From contig NZ_RCZE01000006.1 in the NCBI RefSeq assembly GCF_006438915.1, forward strand, positions 124,001-188,000: 64,000 nt of DNA, given 5' to 3'. The first letter of the stretch is position 1; the number at the start of each line of letters is the position of its first letter. A model generated the notes under the pieces. That model saw only the letters and a program-made list of their open reading frames with translations, had not been told where the DNA came from and ran no database searches. This document shows positions 32,168 through 41,985 of this stretch, piece after piece. Origin of the DNA: Pseudomonas arsenicoxydans (GTDB lineage Bacteria > Pseudomonadota > Gammaproteobacteria > Pseudomonadales > Pseudomonadaceae). The translations under genes were made by a program, and so were the position numbers.

Positions 32168-32614
32168 ATGAAATACGTCCATGCATTCATGTTGTCCCTT
32201 GTTGCTGTTGGTGTCCTGGCGTTTCCGGCAATGTTGAATGCCGCCAGCCTTGACCCTATTGATACTACTGGCGTGCAAGTTCAGCGGCAGGAACAAAACG
32301 GGATTTCTTACCTCTCCGGCGGTATCGGCGAGGATGAGGCGAAAGCCATCCAGCAAACGACTGGCTACAACCTGCACATGACCTTCTCGGTAGGTCCGCA
32401 AGACGAATACATTCCGGACGTGCAGTTGCTTATCCAGAACGCCAAGGGGCCGGTGCTGACGCTGAGTCAGGCAGGCCCGTTGGTTTACGTTCAGTTGCCG
32501 CCCGGCAAGTACACCGTTGTCGCGACGCGTAACGGTGAGGCGCGGCGTGACGTTACAGATGTAGGTAGTGGCGCTGCGCGCAATCTGGTTTTCCACTGGA
32601 ACGAGGCAAATTAG
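32168..32614 (+). CDS. Secreted protein with carboxypeptidase-regulatory-like fold
   Basis: A 148-residue exported protein. The signal peptide MKYVHAFMLSLVAVGVLAFP is cleaved near MLNAAS. The mature part includes NGISYLSGGIGEDEAKAIQQ, FSVGPQDEYIPDVQLLIQNAKG and the beta-sandwich segment VYVQLPPGKYTVVATRNGE, common in CarboxypepD_reg-like proteins. Single gene; the 260 bases upstream contain no gene. Function unknown. Confidence 0.85.
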   Translation: MKYVHAFMLSLVAVGVLAFPAMLNAASLDPIDTTGVQVQRQEQNGISYLSGGIGEDEAKAIQQTTGYNLHMTFSVGPQDEYIPDVQLLIQNAKGPVLTLSQAGPLVYVQLPPGKYTVVATRNGEARRDVTDVGSGAARNLVFHWNEAN

Positions 32615-32731
32615 GCGCCTCGGCTTTGGTGCATTGGCTTGCCCGGATGTCGTGATGACGATTCCATGCAGGCCGAGGCGCCAGCGCTGAGAGAAACGAC
32701 TGTTCAGTTCCTGATCAATACTGGCCAGCGC

Positions 32732-33523
32732 TTATAACGCGGCCAATGATTGGAGGATTGCAACACGCAAAGGATTGGTTTCCACGCTCAGCAGCTTGAT
32801 GGCTAAGGCACAGCAGACCACGATCAACATGGGTTTGATCAGCCGGGGTCCGACCCGAACAGCCGCTCGTGCGCCTAGCTGTGCACCAATGAACGCTGCC
32901 AAAGCCATGGCTATGGCAATCGGCCAGATAATCACCCCTTTGGTGATAAAAACCGATAGAGAACCCAGGTTGCATGAAGCGTTGGCAAGTTTGGTGAAGC
33001 TCATGGCCCGCATCATGCCTAGTCCACAGAGAAGGACAAACCCGACAATGAAGAAAGAGCCTACACCGGGGCCAAATATGCCGTCGTAAAAACCCAGGAT
33101 CGGTGCCACGGTAAATGAGAAAAGCAGGATGCCGATTCTCTTGCGGCGATCCTCACCGGCCAGTTTTGGCGAGAGCGCAAAATAGATAGCCACCAGAATC
33201 AGCATGATGGGCACGCACACTTCCAGATAGCGCTTATCAATAGAACTGACCAACAAGGCGCCACCGACGCCGCCAATAAATCCGCAGACAACCAGGAAAC
33301 GTCCTTGGCGCCACTCGATCATGCCCTTGCGAGCAAAGGTTACGGTTGCCGAAATAGTTGCCGAAGCGGCCTGAAACTTGTTCGTTGCAATTGCGCTGAT
33401 TGGATCTAAACCTGCCAGAAACAGTGCAGGTAAGGTGATCAAGCCGCCACCACCGGCAATAGCATCAAAAAAGCCGGCGCAAAAGGCGACAAGCGCCAAC
33501 ATTCCAATGACATCCCAAGACAT
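32732..33523 (-). CDS. TauE/SafE-family membrane transporter (YfcA type)
   Basis: A 263-residue polytopic protein with about eight hydrophobic segments. Family motifs: CAGFFDAIAGGGGLITLPALF near the start, ISAIATNKFQAASATISAT, and in the second half PILGFYDGIFGPGVGSFFIVG and NLGSLSVFITKG. Relatives export sulfite, sulfoacetate or other small anions; the substrate here is unknown. Confidence 0.92.
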   Translation of the reverse strand: MSWDVIGMLALVAFCAGFFDAIAGGGGLITLPALFLAGLDPISAIATNKFQAASATISATVTFARKGMIEWRQGRFLVVCGFIGGVGGALLVSSIDKRYLEVCVPIMLILVAIYFALSPKLAGEDRRKRIGILLFSFTVAPILGFYDGIFGPGVGSFFIVGFVLLCGLGMMRAMSFTKLANASCNLGSLSVFITKGVIIWPIAIAMALAAFIGAQLGARAAVRVGPRLIKPMLIVVCCALAIKLLSVETNPLRVAILQSLAAL

Positions 33524-33596
33524 TACATTCCCTCTTTATCGTTATTGGCCAGTCAACACATGACAGGTCGCTTAACAGCCTGAACATTTGAAAAAA

Positions 33597-34676
33597 TCAG
33601 CCCTGCAGGAGTAGCGGGTCATCTGAAATGACGATAGGAGACGAAAATTTTGAAAGTCCGAAGATGCGAACCAAGACCCGTCTGTTGTCTTTGATCACAT
33701 CCCGACAGTGCAGAGCCCGGGTGTTATTGATGGCCATGGCCGATTCCTGGGTCAGCGTGTATTCAGCCGGAGTTGCTTCGGCCACGCGTTGGCAAAGGTC
33801 GGTGTAGGCTTGTTTAACAAAGATCGAGACATTCTCATTGACCGAAAAGCGATACGAGTTGAAACGGGCTGCGAACCCGACCTTGTCGTCAAACTCCAGA
33901 ATCGAAACGTTGCGGCCATCTTCCCCTTTACCACTGACAAAAGAGTCGCTACGAGTGAATTGGAAGTTACCCGTGGTCAGTGCGAGGCAGTTGGTGACGC
34001 CGATTTTTTCCAGTATGGGAGGCAGCGGGATGACTCGCGTAGGTTCCAGACTCGGGTTCCACAGGGCGGAAAGTATGAGCGAGGACGGAGAGGGTGAGTG
34101 CCCGTCTTTCGCGTTCACGGCGCACCAGTAAGGAGCCTCGGTATGCGGGCCAAGTGCGAGGCCGGAATGGGAACTCAGTTCTTTGATTTCCGGCTCGGCA
34201 TTGATTTTGGTAATTCCGCCACCTTTGAAGTTGGCGACCAATCGAACCAGCTTTCCTTCGTTGTCCATGTCATAGGCAAAGGAGCTGTTATCCAACAGTT
34301 TCAACAAGATCTGATTACGGGCGGCCAGGCAAAGGACGTCGTAGCGATTTTCCAGGGATGTCAGGTTGGGTAGTTCATTTGGAGGGCTGCCATCGGTGAT
34401 TTTTTGCAGCCCTTCAAAAATCAACACGCAAACAAGGCCATTGGAGTAGGCCGCCAGCAGTTCGCATTGGTCTTTCGAAAACGAGAACTTTAAGTCGGTG
34501 GCTGCCAGAGAGGCTTTGGACTTGGCGCCAGGTGCCTGCGGCCCGCCGATGGCGGCCAGTTCTTCGGCGAACCTGTGAAGCAATATTGACTGGCGAATAT
34601 CAAAGCTGAAAATTTTGATGTCCTGTCCAGCAAAAAGCTCAACCTTTTCGACATCCCGTTTGATGGCGTCAGTCAT
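33597..34676 (-). CDS. TauD/TfdA-like Fe(II)/2-oxoglutarate oxygenase (VioC/AsnO type)
   Basis: A 359-residue protein. Iron ligands can be proposed: His-x-Glu in LGPHTEAPYWCAV near residue 175 and a distal His in NNTRALHCRDVIKDNRRVLVRIFG near residue 325. That C-terminal pattern is the NNxRAxHGR...RWLxR signature of clavaminate-synthase-like hydroxylases, here with Cys for Gly and an altered Trp. Relatives hydroxylate free Arg or Asn, often for secondary metabolites. No biosynthetic cluster is next to it. A GC content lower than neighbours hints at acquisition. Confidence 0.72.
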   Translation of the reverse strand: MTDAIKRDVEKVELFAGQDIKIFSFDIRQSILLHRFAEELAAIGGPQAPGAKSKASLAATDLKFSFSKDQCELLAAYSNGLVCVLIFEGLQKITDGSPPNELPNLTSLENRYDVLCLAARNQILLKLLDNSSFAYDMDNEGKLVRLVANFKGGGITKINAEPEIKELSSHSGLALGPHTEAPYWCAVNAKDGHSPSPSSLILSALWNPSLEPTRVIPLPPILEKIGVTNCLALTTGNFQFTRSDSFVSGKGEDGRNVSILEFDDKVGFAARFNSYRFSVNENVSIFVKQAYTDLCQRVAEATPAEYTLTQESAMAINNTRALHCRDVIKDNRRVLVRIFGLSKFSSPIVISDDPLLLQG

Positions 34677-34954
34677 TGTCTACATCCCTGTTGTGTCTCT
34701 GCTCACGGTTATGCGGCAGTTCCTCCCACGATTCTGCCCAAGCCGATGATCAGCGTATGTCATCCATTTCCGTGAACGCATACGGAGCGTTCCGACAAAC
34801 CCGAGAGACTGCGAGAGGGGCCGATCACCCGTGCTTGATGCCGCTCGGGACTCGGCTAGGTGCTTGCTGGCGTGGCGCAAGGAGGTGGGGGATGCTTCGC
34901 CCGGCGCTTCGAAAGTGACTGGAGCAGTGCCTCATCAAATCTCAGGCATAAAAA
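34677..34954. other. Gap between oxygenase gene and tRNA-Phe terminator
   Basis: About 280 bases upstream of the oxygenase start; I see no gene and no repeat. It must contain the oxygenase promoter, but no convincing -35/-10 pair is visible. Confidence 0.4.
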
Positions 34955-34982
34955 AACCCTGAATCTTGCGATTCAGGGTTTT
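34955..34982 (-). terminator. Terminator of tRNA-Phe
   Basis: AACCCTGAAT-CTTGCG-ATTCAGGGTT, a perfect 10-base stem; on the minus strand it is followed by TTTTT. It begins 8 bases after the tRNA 3' end. Confidence 0.85.
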
Positions 34983-34989
34983 CGGTATT

Positions 34990-35065
34990 TGGTGCCCAGA
35001 GACGGAATCGAACCGCCGACACGGGGATTTTCAATCCCCTGCTCTACCGACTGAGCTATCTGGGC
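34990..35065 (-). tRNA. tRNA-Phe (anticodon GAA)
   Basis: A 76-base cloverleaf on the minus strand: 5' GCCCAGATAGCTCAG, anticodon arm GGGGATT-GAA-AATCCCC, T arm GGCGGTTCGATTCCG, 3' end TGGGCACCA. CCA is encoded. It lies downstream of yggX, the usual spot in Pseudomonas. Confidence 0.95.
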
Positions 35066-35168
35066 AACGGGGCGCATTAAACTGGTTTTTCAGGGGGTCG
35101 TCAAGCAAGTTTTCAAAAAATATTTAATTATTACCGTCGCTTACGATCCGACCCCCGAGAAATCGGGA

Positions 35169-35441
35169 TTATTCAACCGGCGGCACGTAGCCGTCAGCCT
35201 TGGCGTATTCCTCGCCGGAGAAGAACTTGTCCATCTCGCCCTGAAGATATTTGCGATCTTCGGCGTTCATCATGTTCAGGCGCTTTTCGTTGATCAAAAG
35301 GGTCTGGTGCTTTTGCCAGTCGGCCCAGGCCTTGGCCGAGACGTGGTCAAAAATGTCCTGGCCTTTTGCGCCCGGGAAGGGAGCGCGTTCAAGGGCGGGC
35401 AATTCTTCTTTGTACTTGCGGCACATGATGGTGCGGGTCAT
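35169..35441 (-). CDS. yggX: Iron-trafficking and oxidative-protection protein YggX
   Basis: A 90-residue protein, [17 protein letters not shown] at the start with the conserved Cys7, then [19 protein letters not shown] and [18 protein letters not shown]. YggX protects Fe-S clusters such as that of MutY. It overlaps the end of mutY by 4 bases, the usual mutY-yggX operon. Confidence 0.96.
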   Translation of the reverse strand: MTRTIMCRKYKEELPALERAPFPGAKGQDIFDHVSAKAWADWQKHQTLLINEKRLNMMNAEDRKYLQGEMDKFFSGEEYAKADGYVPPVE

Positions 35442-36505
35442 GACGACTCTCCTGCGTTCAATACGGCGGCCGCGCGTTCGAGCAAGGTTTTGACCGGGGC
35501 GGCAAGGCCCAGGCGCGGCGGGGTGGCGAGGTTATACCAGAGCCAGTCGGCCTCGGCCACGTGATGGCCGGCCTCCTGGACATGGACCAGCCAGGGTTCG
35601 ATGGACAATTGAAAATGGCTAAAGGTGTGCACCAGGCTCGGTAGCGCTTGTTGGCCGCCCAGTTCCAGCGAGTGCTGCGCGGCCAGATGTTGCAGGTCGT
35701 CGAGGTCATCGAGCTCCGGCAAACTCCATAGACCGCCCCACAGGCCCGTGGAAGGCCGCCGGTAAAGCAGAATCGCGCCTTCACCGTTGGCGAGCAGCGG
35801 CATCAGCGTGCGCTTCTGTGGCACGGTTTTACGCGGTTTTGGGATGGGGTAGCGGGTTTCGAGGCCAAGCAGGTGCGCTTCGCAGCCCTTTTCCAGCGGG
35901 CAGAGCAGGCAACTCGGTTTGCTGCGCGTACACAGCGTGGCGCCCAGATCCATCATCGCCTGGGTGTAGGCGTTGACACGATCATGCGGCGTAAAGCGCT
36001 CAGCGTTGGCCCAGAGCTGTTTGGCGACCTTCGGCTCCCCCGGATAACCCTCTTGCGCGGTAAAACGCGCCAGGACGCGTTTTACGTTGCCATCGAGGAT
36101 CGGCGCCCGCAGGCCCATGCTCAGGCTGGCGATAGCGCCCGCTGTCGACAAGCCAATGCCCGGCAGCTCAACCAGTTTTTCAACATCCCGGGGAAACTCG
36201 CCACCGAATTCAGCGACGACAATTTTCGCGGTCTTCTGCAGATTGCGCGCACGGGTGTAGTAACCCAGGCCGGTCCACAGGTGCAGCACTTCGTCCTCCG
36301 GCGCGGCGGCCAGGGCTTCGACCGTTGGTAGCGAAGCCATGAAACGATCGAAGTAATTCAGCACGGTGCTGACCTGGGTTTGCTGCAGCATAATTTCCGA
36401 GACCCACACCCGATACGGGGTGATGCCCTGTTGCCAAGGCAAATCGTGGCGGCCGTGGCGGTCGTACCAATCCAGCACCGCCGATGAAAACTGCTCGGAT
36501 TTCAT
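35438..36505 (-). CDS. mutY: Adenine DNA glycosylase MutY
   Basis: A 355-residue repair enzyme removing A opposite 8-oxoG. Helix-hairpin-helix [15 protein letters not shown], catalytic Glu in [11 protein letters not shown], catalytic Asp in [14 protein letters not shown] and the 4Fe-4S ligands [17 protein letters not shown] are all present. The C-terminal NUDIX-like domain follows [13 protein letters not shown]. Start overlaps the asmA stop (ATGA); stop overlaps yggX. Confidence 0.96.
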   Translation of the reverse strand: MKSEQFSSAVLDWYDRHGRHDLPWQQGITPYRVWVSEIMLQQTQVSTVLNYFDRFMASLPTVEALAAAPEDEVLHLWTGLGYYTRARNLQKTAKIVVAEFGGEFPRDVEKLVELPGIGLSTAGAIASLSMGLRAPILDGNVKRVLARFTAQEGYPGEPKVAKQLWANAERFTPHDRVNAYTQAMMDLGATLCTRSKPSCLLCPLEKGCEAHLLGLETRYPIPKPRKTVPQKRTLMPLLANGEGAILLYRRPSTGLWGGLWSLPELDDLDDLQHLAAQHSLELGGQQALPSLVHTFSHFQLSIEPWLVHVQEAGHHVAEADWLWYNLATPPRLGLAAPVKTLLERAAAVLNAGESS

Positions 36506-38727
36506 CGCTTGAACAGCCCCTTCAATGCGTTTTTCAGTTCAGGACTGACCTTGTCGCCCAGCTTCTCGTCGATTTTTTCGCTGATCTTGTCGCCCGCCAT
36601 TTTGCTCGCGACCTGACCCATGCGTTCGTTATCCAGACGGCAGGCCTTTGCGCCAAGCTCCAGCGGACCCCGGCAACGCAGCGGCCACTCGATACCGACA
36701 AACTTGTCGCCGACCTGGCAAGCCGGATCCGGCATGGCGCTGGTGTCGCCTTCGACGATGATACCCACGCGGTAATCCATCCCCAGCACGCGCAGATCGA
36801 CGTCGCCGTCGCCATTCACGGTCATGCCCGGAATGCGCACTTTCAGGTCCGGGTTGCTGGCCACTCCGTTACGGAAGGTCAGGTTGCCCTTGAGTTCCTG
36901 GAACGGCGTGTCTTTGCCCCGTGGCTCGCCGCTGAGGGTTTTGCGGTTCAGGGTGGCGATGCCTTTGCACAGCTGTTGCTCAAGGTTGGCATTGAGCAGC
37001 ACGCCGTTGTTGATGACGAAACTGGCGGTGCCGTTGAGGCTGTCGATCAGCGCTTTCTGGCTGTTACCGCTGCCGGTCAGCGCACTGTTAAGCGTCACCA
37101 GGCCTTTGACCGGGGGATTTTTGCCTTGGCTTTCGAGGATTTTTTCCACCGGCACTTTACTGATACGCGTCTGCATGGTCAGCGCAGGGACCTGCTGGCG
37201 CACGTCGAGGGTGCCCTTGGCTTCGAAGTTGCCCTCGTACAGATCGCCGCGCAGGTTCTCCAGGGTCAACAGGCCGCCCTGGCCAGTGGCCTTGAGCGCC
37301 GCGTTGTTGATCGGCAGCTTGTCGAGGGTCAACTGGCCAAAGGTCAGGTCTGCGTCCACATCGAGTTTGCTCAAGCGCTCAACTGGCAGCAGGCGTTCGG
37401 TGCTCCACGCTGTCTTGGTCGGCGACTCCGGCAGCGGTGTGCTGCCCGCGCCGGCCATGGCGCTGGCCTCGGTGCTGGCGACTTCGGCCTGACGTACCTG
37501 GGTCGCACTGTTGGCTTCGGCGGATTTGGGCGGCAGATAACGATCGACGTTGAACGTGTCGGCTTTGAGGGCTGCGCGCAGCGATTGCTTGGCAAAGTCC
37601 TCGACGGCAATGCGGCCACTGAACGTGCTGTCATCGATTTTCAGGTTGATGGTGTCGAACGACACGCTGGTCGGCGTGCCGGCCACACGGCTGACCAGTT
37701 CGACTTTGCTCAGGCTGCCTTCGGCCATCGCCGGCAGTGTCTGACCGATGCTGTCGACAAATTTCGCCAGGTCAAACTGGGCAATCGAAATGCCGCCACT
37801 GATCTGTGGAGTCTTGTCGAGGTCGTTGACCTTGAGTTCACCCAGTGCGCGCAGTTGGTTGGCGGAGACCTTGATGCCGGTCCATTCGGCGACGTTCGCC
37901 GCTTTATCCAGCAGCAATTGCCCTTGGGCGGCGAAGGTCATGGTCTTGCCCTGCAGCGGATCACCCGCGACTTCGCCGGACAGTTTCATGTCTTCAAACT
38001 TGTAGCGCTGCAAGGCACGTTCGAAACGCAACTCGCCATTGAGCTCGGTACGCACACGCAGAACCGGTTGGTTGGTGCCCAGGAACGCGGTGAGTTTGAC
38101 CGGGATATTGGTCGAGTCGTGGACCGGGCCGGTGCTGAGTTGAATGCTCTCGGCGCTGAACTGCTTGCCCGTCTGCTCGTCGTTGTACTCAACGCGAGCG
38201 TTGTTGACGGTTAGGCTGTCGATGTCCAGGCGAGCGGGCTGGGGCGGTTTTTCCACTTGAACGGTGGTTTGCGGGGCAGGTTCGCCAGGCGTCGCCGGGG
38301 TCGTGGCCGGGGTGGCTGGCGCCGGGATCTTGCCGACGTCCTGCCAGTTGCCATGGCCATCCTTGTCGCGGGTCAAGCGCAGGTTCAGGCCTTCAACGCG
38401 GACATCGCTCATTTGCACTTCGCGGCGCAGCAGCGGCAACACGCGCACTGACAGGCCGAGCATCTGCAAGTCGGCAAACGGTTCGGTCGGCTTGACCAAG
38501 GTCGCGACACTGGCGTCGTGCAACTCCAGGCCCAGCCACGGGAACAGGCTCCAGCCGATGTCGCCATTGAGCGTCAGCTCGATGTGGGCCTTGTCGCGGG
38601 CAATCTGGCGAATCTCGTCTTTATAGTCGTTGGGATCGAAGAGGTGGGTCAGGGCAAAGCCCAGCGCCACAATGATCAGCAACAGCCCGAGAAGTACCAG
38701 ACCCAGGATTTTGCCGAACGCTTTCAT
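36502..38727 (-). CDS. asmA: AsmA-family protein
   Basis: A 741-residue protein anchored by an N-terminal membrane segment (GKILGLVLLGLLLIIVALGF) with a large periplasmic part. The N-terminal AsmA domain starts LFDPNDYKDEIRQIARDKAH, GDIGWSLFPWLGLELHDAS. The C-terminal AsmA_2 region includes LLNANLEQQLCKGIATLNRK. A Pro/Ala-rich linker lies at residues 130-160. The family takes part in outer-membrane lipid homeostasis. First gene of asmA-mutY-yggX. Confidence 0.94.
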   Translation of the reverse strand: MKAFGKILGLVLLGLLLIIVALGFALTHLFDPNDYKDEIRQIARDKAHIELTLNGDIGWSLFPWLGLELHDASVATLVKPTEPFADLQMLGLSVRVLPLLRREVQMSDVRVEGLNLRLTRDKDGHGNWQDVGKIPAPATPATTPATPGEPAPQTTVQVEKPPQPARLDIDSLTVNNARVEYNDEQTGKQFSAESIQLSTGPVHDSTNIPVKLTAFLGTNQPVLRVRTELNGELRFERALQRYKFEDMKLSGEVAGDPLQGKTMTFAAQGQLLLDKAANVAEWTGIKVSANQLRALGELKVNDLDKTPQISGGISIAQFDLAKFVDSIGQTLPAMAEGSLSKVELVSRVAGTPTSVSFDTINLKIDDSTFSGRIAVEDFAKQSLRAALKADTFNVDRYLPPKSAEANSATQVRQAEVASTEASAMAGAGSTPLPESPTKTAWSTERLLPVERLSKLDVDADLTFGQLTLDKLPINNAALKATGQGGLLTLENLRGDLYEGNFEAKGTLDVRQQVPALTMQTRISKVPVEKILESQGKNPPVKGLVTLNSALTGSGNSQKALIDSLNGTASFVINNGVLLNANLEQQLCKGIATLNRKTLSGEPRGKDTPFQELKGNLTFRNGVASNPDLKVRIPGMTVNGDGDVDLRVLGMDYRVGIIVEGDTSAMPDPACQVGDKFVGIEWPLRCRGPLELGAKACRLDNERMGQVASKMAGDKISEKIDEKLGDKVSPELKNALKGLFKR

Positions 38728-38806
38728 GGGCGAGTCCTTGTAGTTAGTCGAATTCGAAATTTAGCCGGGGAGTATAGCGCTCCAAAGCGGACGACCGGTC
38801 AGGCGA

Positions 38807-39211
38807 TCACGCCGGCAGTATATCCAGCGGCAGTTTCAGCTTGGCCGCCAGTGCCTGAGCCTCAAGATGCCCGGCGGGAGCCAGCAGGCGCAGGGTGGCG
38901 CCGGATTCAGCGGCCATTTTCCGGGCTTCGTTCACCAGGCGCTCGGCGACGCCACGGCGCCGGGTAATTTTTCGTACGCAAAGTTGGGACAAGTGCCAAA
39001 CCTCCTGGTGGCGTTGCAAACGGGCTGCGCCCAGCAGTCGATCATTGAAGCGTCCGGCGATCAGCGAACCGTCCCGCAAACAGCCTTCGATCAGCTGCAC
39101 ATCCCCGGAAAACGGGGCGTACAGCCAGTCCGGAGCGTCGCGGTAAATTTTTTGCAGATCCTGCTGATCCTGATAAGTGACCTCGTTCAGCGGTTCGACA
39201 ATGATCGGCAT
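38807..39211 (-). CDS. PanZ-type GNAT-fold acetyl-CoA sensor protein
   Basis: A 134-residue GNAT-like protein. The acetyl-CoA loop reads CVRKITRRRGVAERLV and the preceding strand VWHLSQL. N-terminus PIIVEPLNEVTYQDQQDLQKIY and the WLYAPFSGDVQLI segment match the PanZ/PanM family, which in enterobacteria assists PanD maturation. In Pseudomonas the role is not settled to my knowledge. It stands alone between asmA and the transporter. Confidence 0.8.
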   Translation of the reverse strand: MPIIVEPLNEVTYQDQQDLQKIYRDAPDWLYAPFSGDVQLIEGCLRDGSLIAGRFNDRLLGAARLQRHQEVWHLSQLCVRKITRRRGVAERLVNEARKMAAESGATLRLLAPAGHLEAQALAAKLKLPLDILPA

Positions 39212-39432
39212 GGCGTCTCCTTAAGAGGTACGAGAACAGATGACTTACAAAAGGTGATATCAGTTTGGTTTTTCTGTCACGTGCAAATGGTAACCTTTGC
39301 CTGTTCGTCCGTCCCGCTGCGACCCGATGTCGCACAATAAGGCGCTTCACCCAACAAAACGGTCATGCGTGCGCATAAAGACCGGAGGTGAGGAGTGGTT
39401 GGCGAACCCTACTAATAATTGGGGGATACACA

Positions 39433-41097
39433 ATGACTACGAGCATCACGGCGGACGGCCTCAACGCCGGCCAGCCTGCGTTCCTGTCCAAAGAACGCAT
39501 CATCGCCAAGCCCGGTTTCAACCGTTGGCTGGTACCACCGGCCGCGTTGGCCATCCACCTTTGCATCGGCATGGCTTATGGCTTCTCGGTGTTCTGGTTG
39601 CCGTTGTCCAAAGCCTTGGGCGTGACCAAGCCAGTGACCTGCGCGCCGGACATGAGCTTCATTTCGCAGGTTTTCTCGTCGCAATGCGACTGGCCGATCT
39701 CGATGCTCGGCTGGATCTACACCCTGTTCTTCATCTTCCTCGGCTGCTCGGCAGCGATCTGGGGCGGCTGGCTGGAACACGCCGGGCCGCGCAAGGCTGG
39801 CGTTGTATCGGCATTGTGCTGGTGCGGTGGTCTGCTGATTTCGGCGCTGGGGATCTATACCCACCAGATCTGGTTGATGTGGGTCGGCTCCGGGGTCATT
39901 GGCGGTATCGGCCTGGGGTTGGGCTATATCTCACCGGTGTCGACGTTGATCAAGTGGTTTCCGGACAAGCGCGGTATGGCGACCGGCATGGCGATCATGG
40001 GTTTCGGTGGTGGCGCGATGGTCGGTGCTCCGCTGGCCGCAGCGCTGATGGGCCATTTCGCGTCGGCAGACAGCGTGGGCGTTTGGCAGAGCTTCCTGGT
40101 GATGGCCGCGATCTATTTCGTGTTCATGATCGGTGGCGCACTGTCGTACCGCGTTCCGCCAACCGGCTGGAAGCCTGAGGGCTGGACCGCTCCGGCGAAA
40201 AAAGCCTCGAATGCGATGATCACTCACCGTCACGTTCACGTGAATGTGGCGTGGAAAACTCCACAGTTCCGTCTGGTGTGGCTGGTGCTGTGCCTGAACG
40301 TATCCGCCGGTATCGGCATCCTCGGCATGGCCTCGCCGCTGTTGCAGGAAGTGTTCGGTGGCAAGTTGATCGGTGTTGACCTGCCATTCGGTCAACTTGA
40401 CGCCGGGCAACTGGCTTCGATTGCGGCGATTGCTGCCGGCTTCACCGGTTTGCTGAGCCTGTTCAACATCGGCGGCCGGTTCTTCTGGGCGTCGTTCTCC
40501 GATTACCTGGGCCGTAAAAACACCTACTTCGTGTTCTTCGCCCTCGGTTTCGCGCTGTACGCGCTGATCCCGAACCTCGGTCACCTGGGCAACGTTGCGC
40601 TGTTCGTGGCGGCGTTCTGCATCATCCTGTCGATGTACGGCGGTGGTTTTGCGACGGTCCCGGCGTATCTGGCAGACCTGTTCGGTACGCAAATGGTCGG
40701 TGCGATTCACGGTCGTCTGTTGACGGCGTGGGCGGCCGCGGGCGTGTTGGGTCCGGTGTTGGTGAACTACCTGCGTGAATATCAACTGAGCATCGGCGTT
40801 GAACGCGCCGCCGCTTACGACATCACCTTGTACATCCTCGCCGGCCTGCTTGTGCTGGGTTTCCTGTGCAACCTGCTGGTGCGTCCGGTGGCTGACAAAT
40901 ACTTCATGACCGACGCTGAACTGGCGGCCGAACAGGCGCTGGGCCACGACAAGGGTGCTGACAGCAGCACTGTGCTGGAGTGGAAAGCTGCGCCGGGCAG
41001 CAAGCCGTTGGCGATTGCGGCGTGGCTGGTGGTGGGTATTCCGTTGGCGTGGGGTGTTTGGGTGACTCTGCAGAAGACGGCGGTACTGTTCCATTAA
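39433..41097 (+). CDS. OFA-family MFS transporter
   Basis: A 554-residue transporter with about twelve hydrophobic segments plus a C-terminal extra segment (AAWLVVGIPLAWGVWVTLQK). The start MTTSITADGLNAGQPAFLSK follows GGGGG; the ORF begins earlier only by chance. Signature regions: WPISMLGWIYTLFFIFLGCSAAIWGGWLEH, GIGLGLGYISPVSTLIKWFPDKRGMATG and GRFFWASFSDYLGRKNTYF. Relatives move oxalate/formate, or pyruvate in the case of E. coli YhjX. Substrate unknown. Confidence 0.9.
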   Translation: MTTSITADGLNAGQPAFLSKERIIAKPGFNRWLVPPAALAIHLCIGMAYGFSVFWLPLSKALGVTKPVTCAPDMSFISQVFSSQCDWPISMLGWIYTLFFIFLGCSAAIWGGWLEHAGPRKAGVVSALCWCGGLLISALGIYTHQIWLMWVGSGVIGGIGLGLGYISPVSTLIKWFPDKRGMATGMAIMGFGGGAMVGAPLAAALMGHFASADSVGVWQSFLVMAAIYFVFMIGGALSYRVPPTGWKPEGWTAPAKKASNAMITHRHVHVNVAWKTPQFRLVWLVLCLNVSAGIGILGMASPLLQEVFGGKLIGVDLPFGQLDAGQLASIAAIAAGFTGLLSLFNIGGRFFWASFSDYLGRKNTYFVFFALGFALYALIPNLGHLGNVALFVAAFCIILSMYGGGFATVPAYLADLFGTQMVGAIHGRLLTAWAAAGVLGPVLVNYLREYQLSIGVERAAAYDITLYILAGLLVLGFLCNLLVRPVADKYFMTDAELAAEQALGHDKGADSSTVLEWKAAPGSKPLAIAAWLVVGIPLAWGVWVTLQKTAVLFH

Positions 41098-41144
41098 GGT
41101 GCTCATGGGCTGACAACATCCAGCCCTGAATAAACACCGACCCC

Positions 41145-41232
41145 GTGGGAGCGGGCTTGCTCGCGAAGGCGGTGTGTCAGGCGGCATCAATGTCGACTGA
41201 CACTCCCTCTTCGCGAGCAAGCCCGCTCCCAC
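41145..41232. repeat. REP doublet (REPIN), copy 1
   Basis: Two inverted REP units, GTGGGAGCGGGCTTGCTCGC and its complement, separated by a variable spacer; exactly 88 bases. It is intergenic between the OFA transporter and hisB. Mobilised in trans by RAYT transposases in Pseudomonas. Confidence 0.92.
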
Positions 41233-41346
41233 ATTCGTTTTTGCGGCATGTGCAAATGGCTTGTATGGACATGTCTACCCGCGACCGCCGGGGGTTCTGT
41301 CCGTCAGCGATATCACCTCTCGTGTTTCTGTTTCGGCCTCGCGCCC

Positions 41347-41352
41347 CTATAA
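41347..41352 (+). promoter_or_regulatory. Probable -10 element of the his operon
   Basis: TATAAT 40 bases upstream of the hisB ATG. No good -35 lies at the usual distance, so confidence is low. The operon hisB-hisH-DUF2164-hisA-hisF would be read from here. Confidence 0.4.
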
Positions 41353-41391
41353 TGGCTGCCTTTTTCGCCCAATGATTTTGCGGAGCTGGTG

Positions 41392-41985
41392 ATGGCCGAA
41401 CGTAAGGCGTCAGTCGAGCGCGACACTCTGGAAACCCAGATCAAAGCCTCGATCAACCTGGATGGCACCGGAAAGGCCCGATTTGATATCGGTGTTCCTT
41501 TTCTTGAGCACATGCTGGACCAGATCGCCCGTCACGGGCTGATCGACCTGGATATTGTCAGTAAGGGCGACCTGCATATCGACGACCACCACACCGTGGA
41601 AGACGTCGGTATCACCCTGGGTCAGGCCTTCGCCAAAGCCATCGGCGACAAGAAAGGCATCCGTCGCTACGGCCACGCCTACGTGCCGCTCGATGAAGCG
41701 CTGTCGCGCGTGGTGATCGACTTCTCCGGCCGCCCAGGCCTGCAGATGCACGTTCCCTATACCCGCGCCACCGTTGGCGGTTTCGACGTTGATCTGTTCC
41801 AGGAATTCTTCCAGGGCTTCGTCAACCACGCCCTCGTCAGCCTGCACATCGACAACCTGCGTGGCACCAACACCCACCACCAGATCGAAACCGTGTTCAA
41901 GGCTTTCGGCCGCGCCCTGCGCATGGCGGTAGAGCTGGATGACCGCATGGCCGGTCAGATGCCGTCGACCAAAGGCGTTCTGTAA
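41392..41985 (+). CDS. hisB: Imidazoleglycerol-phosphate dehydratase
   Basis: A 197-residue enzyme of histidine synthesis. Start ATG at 41392 with GGAG upstream; a GTG directly before it is less likely. Metal-binding motifs [11 protein letters not shown] and [10 protein letters not shown] are intact, as are [13 protein letters not shown] and [15 protein letters not shown]. It is the monofunctional form, without the phosphatase domain found in enterobacteria. TAATG overlap with hisH. Confidence 0.97.
   Translation: MAERKASVERDTLETQIKASINLDGTGKARFDIGVPFLEHMLDQIARHGLIDLDIVSKGDLHIDDHHTVEDVGITLGQAFAKAIGDKKGIRRYGHAYVPLDEALSRVVIDFSGRPGLQMHVPYTRATVGGFDVDLFQEFFQGFVNHALVSLHIDNLRGTNTHHQIETVFKAFGRALRMAVELDDRMAGQMPSTKGVL

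Noticed and set aside
34676..34918. 80-residue plus-strand frame upstream of tRNA-Phe
   Set aside because: No RBS, no domain, and overlaps the promoter region of the oxygenase gene.
36484..38214. 576-residue plus-strand frame opposite asmA
   Set aside because: Shadow of asmA third-position GC bias; no recognisable motif.
39931..41232. 433-residue minus frame that runs through a REP element into the transporter gene
   Set aside because: Starts within a palindromic repeat and is antisense to a clear MFS protein.
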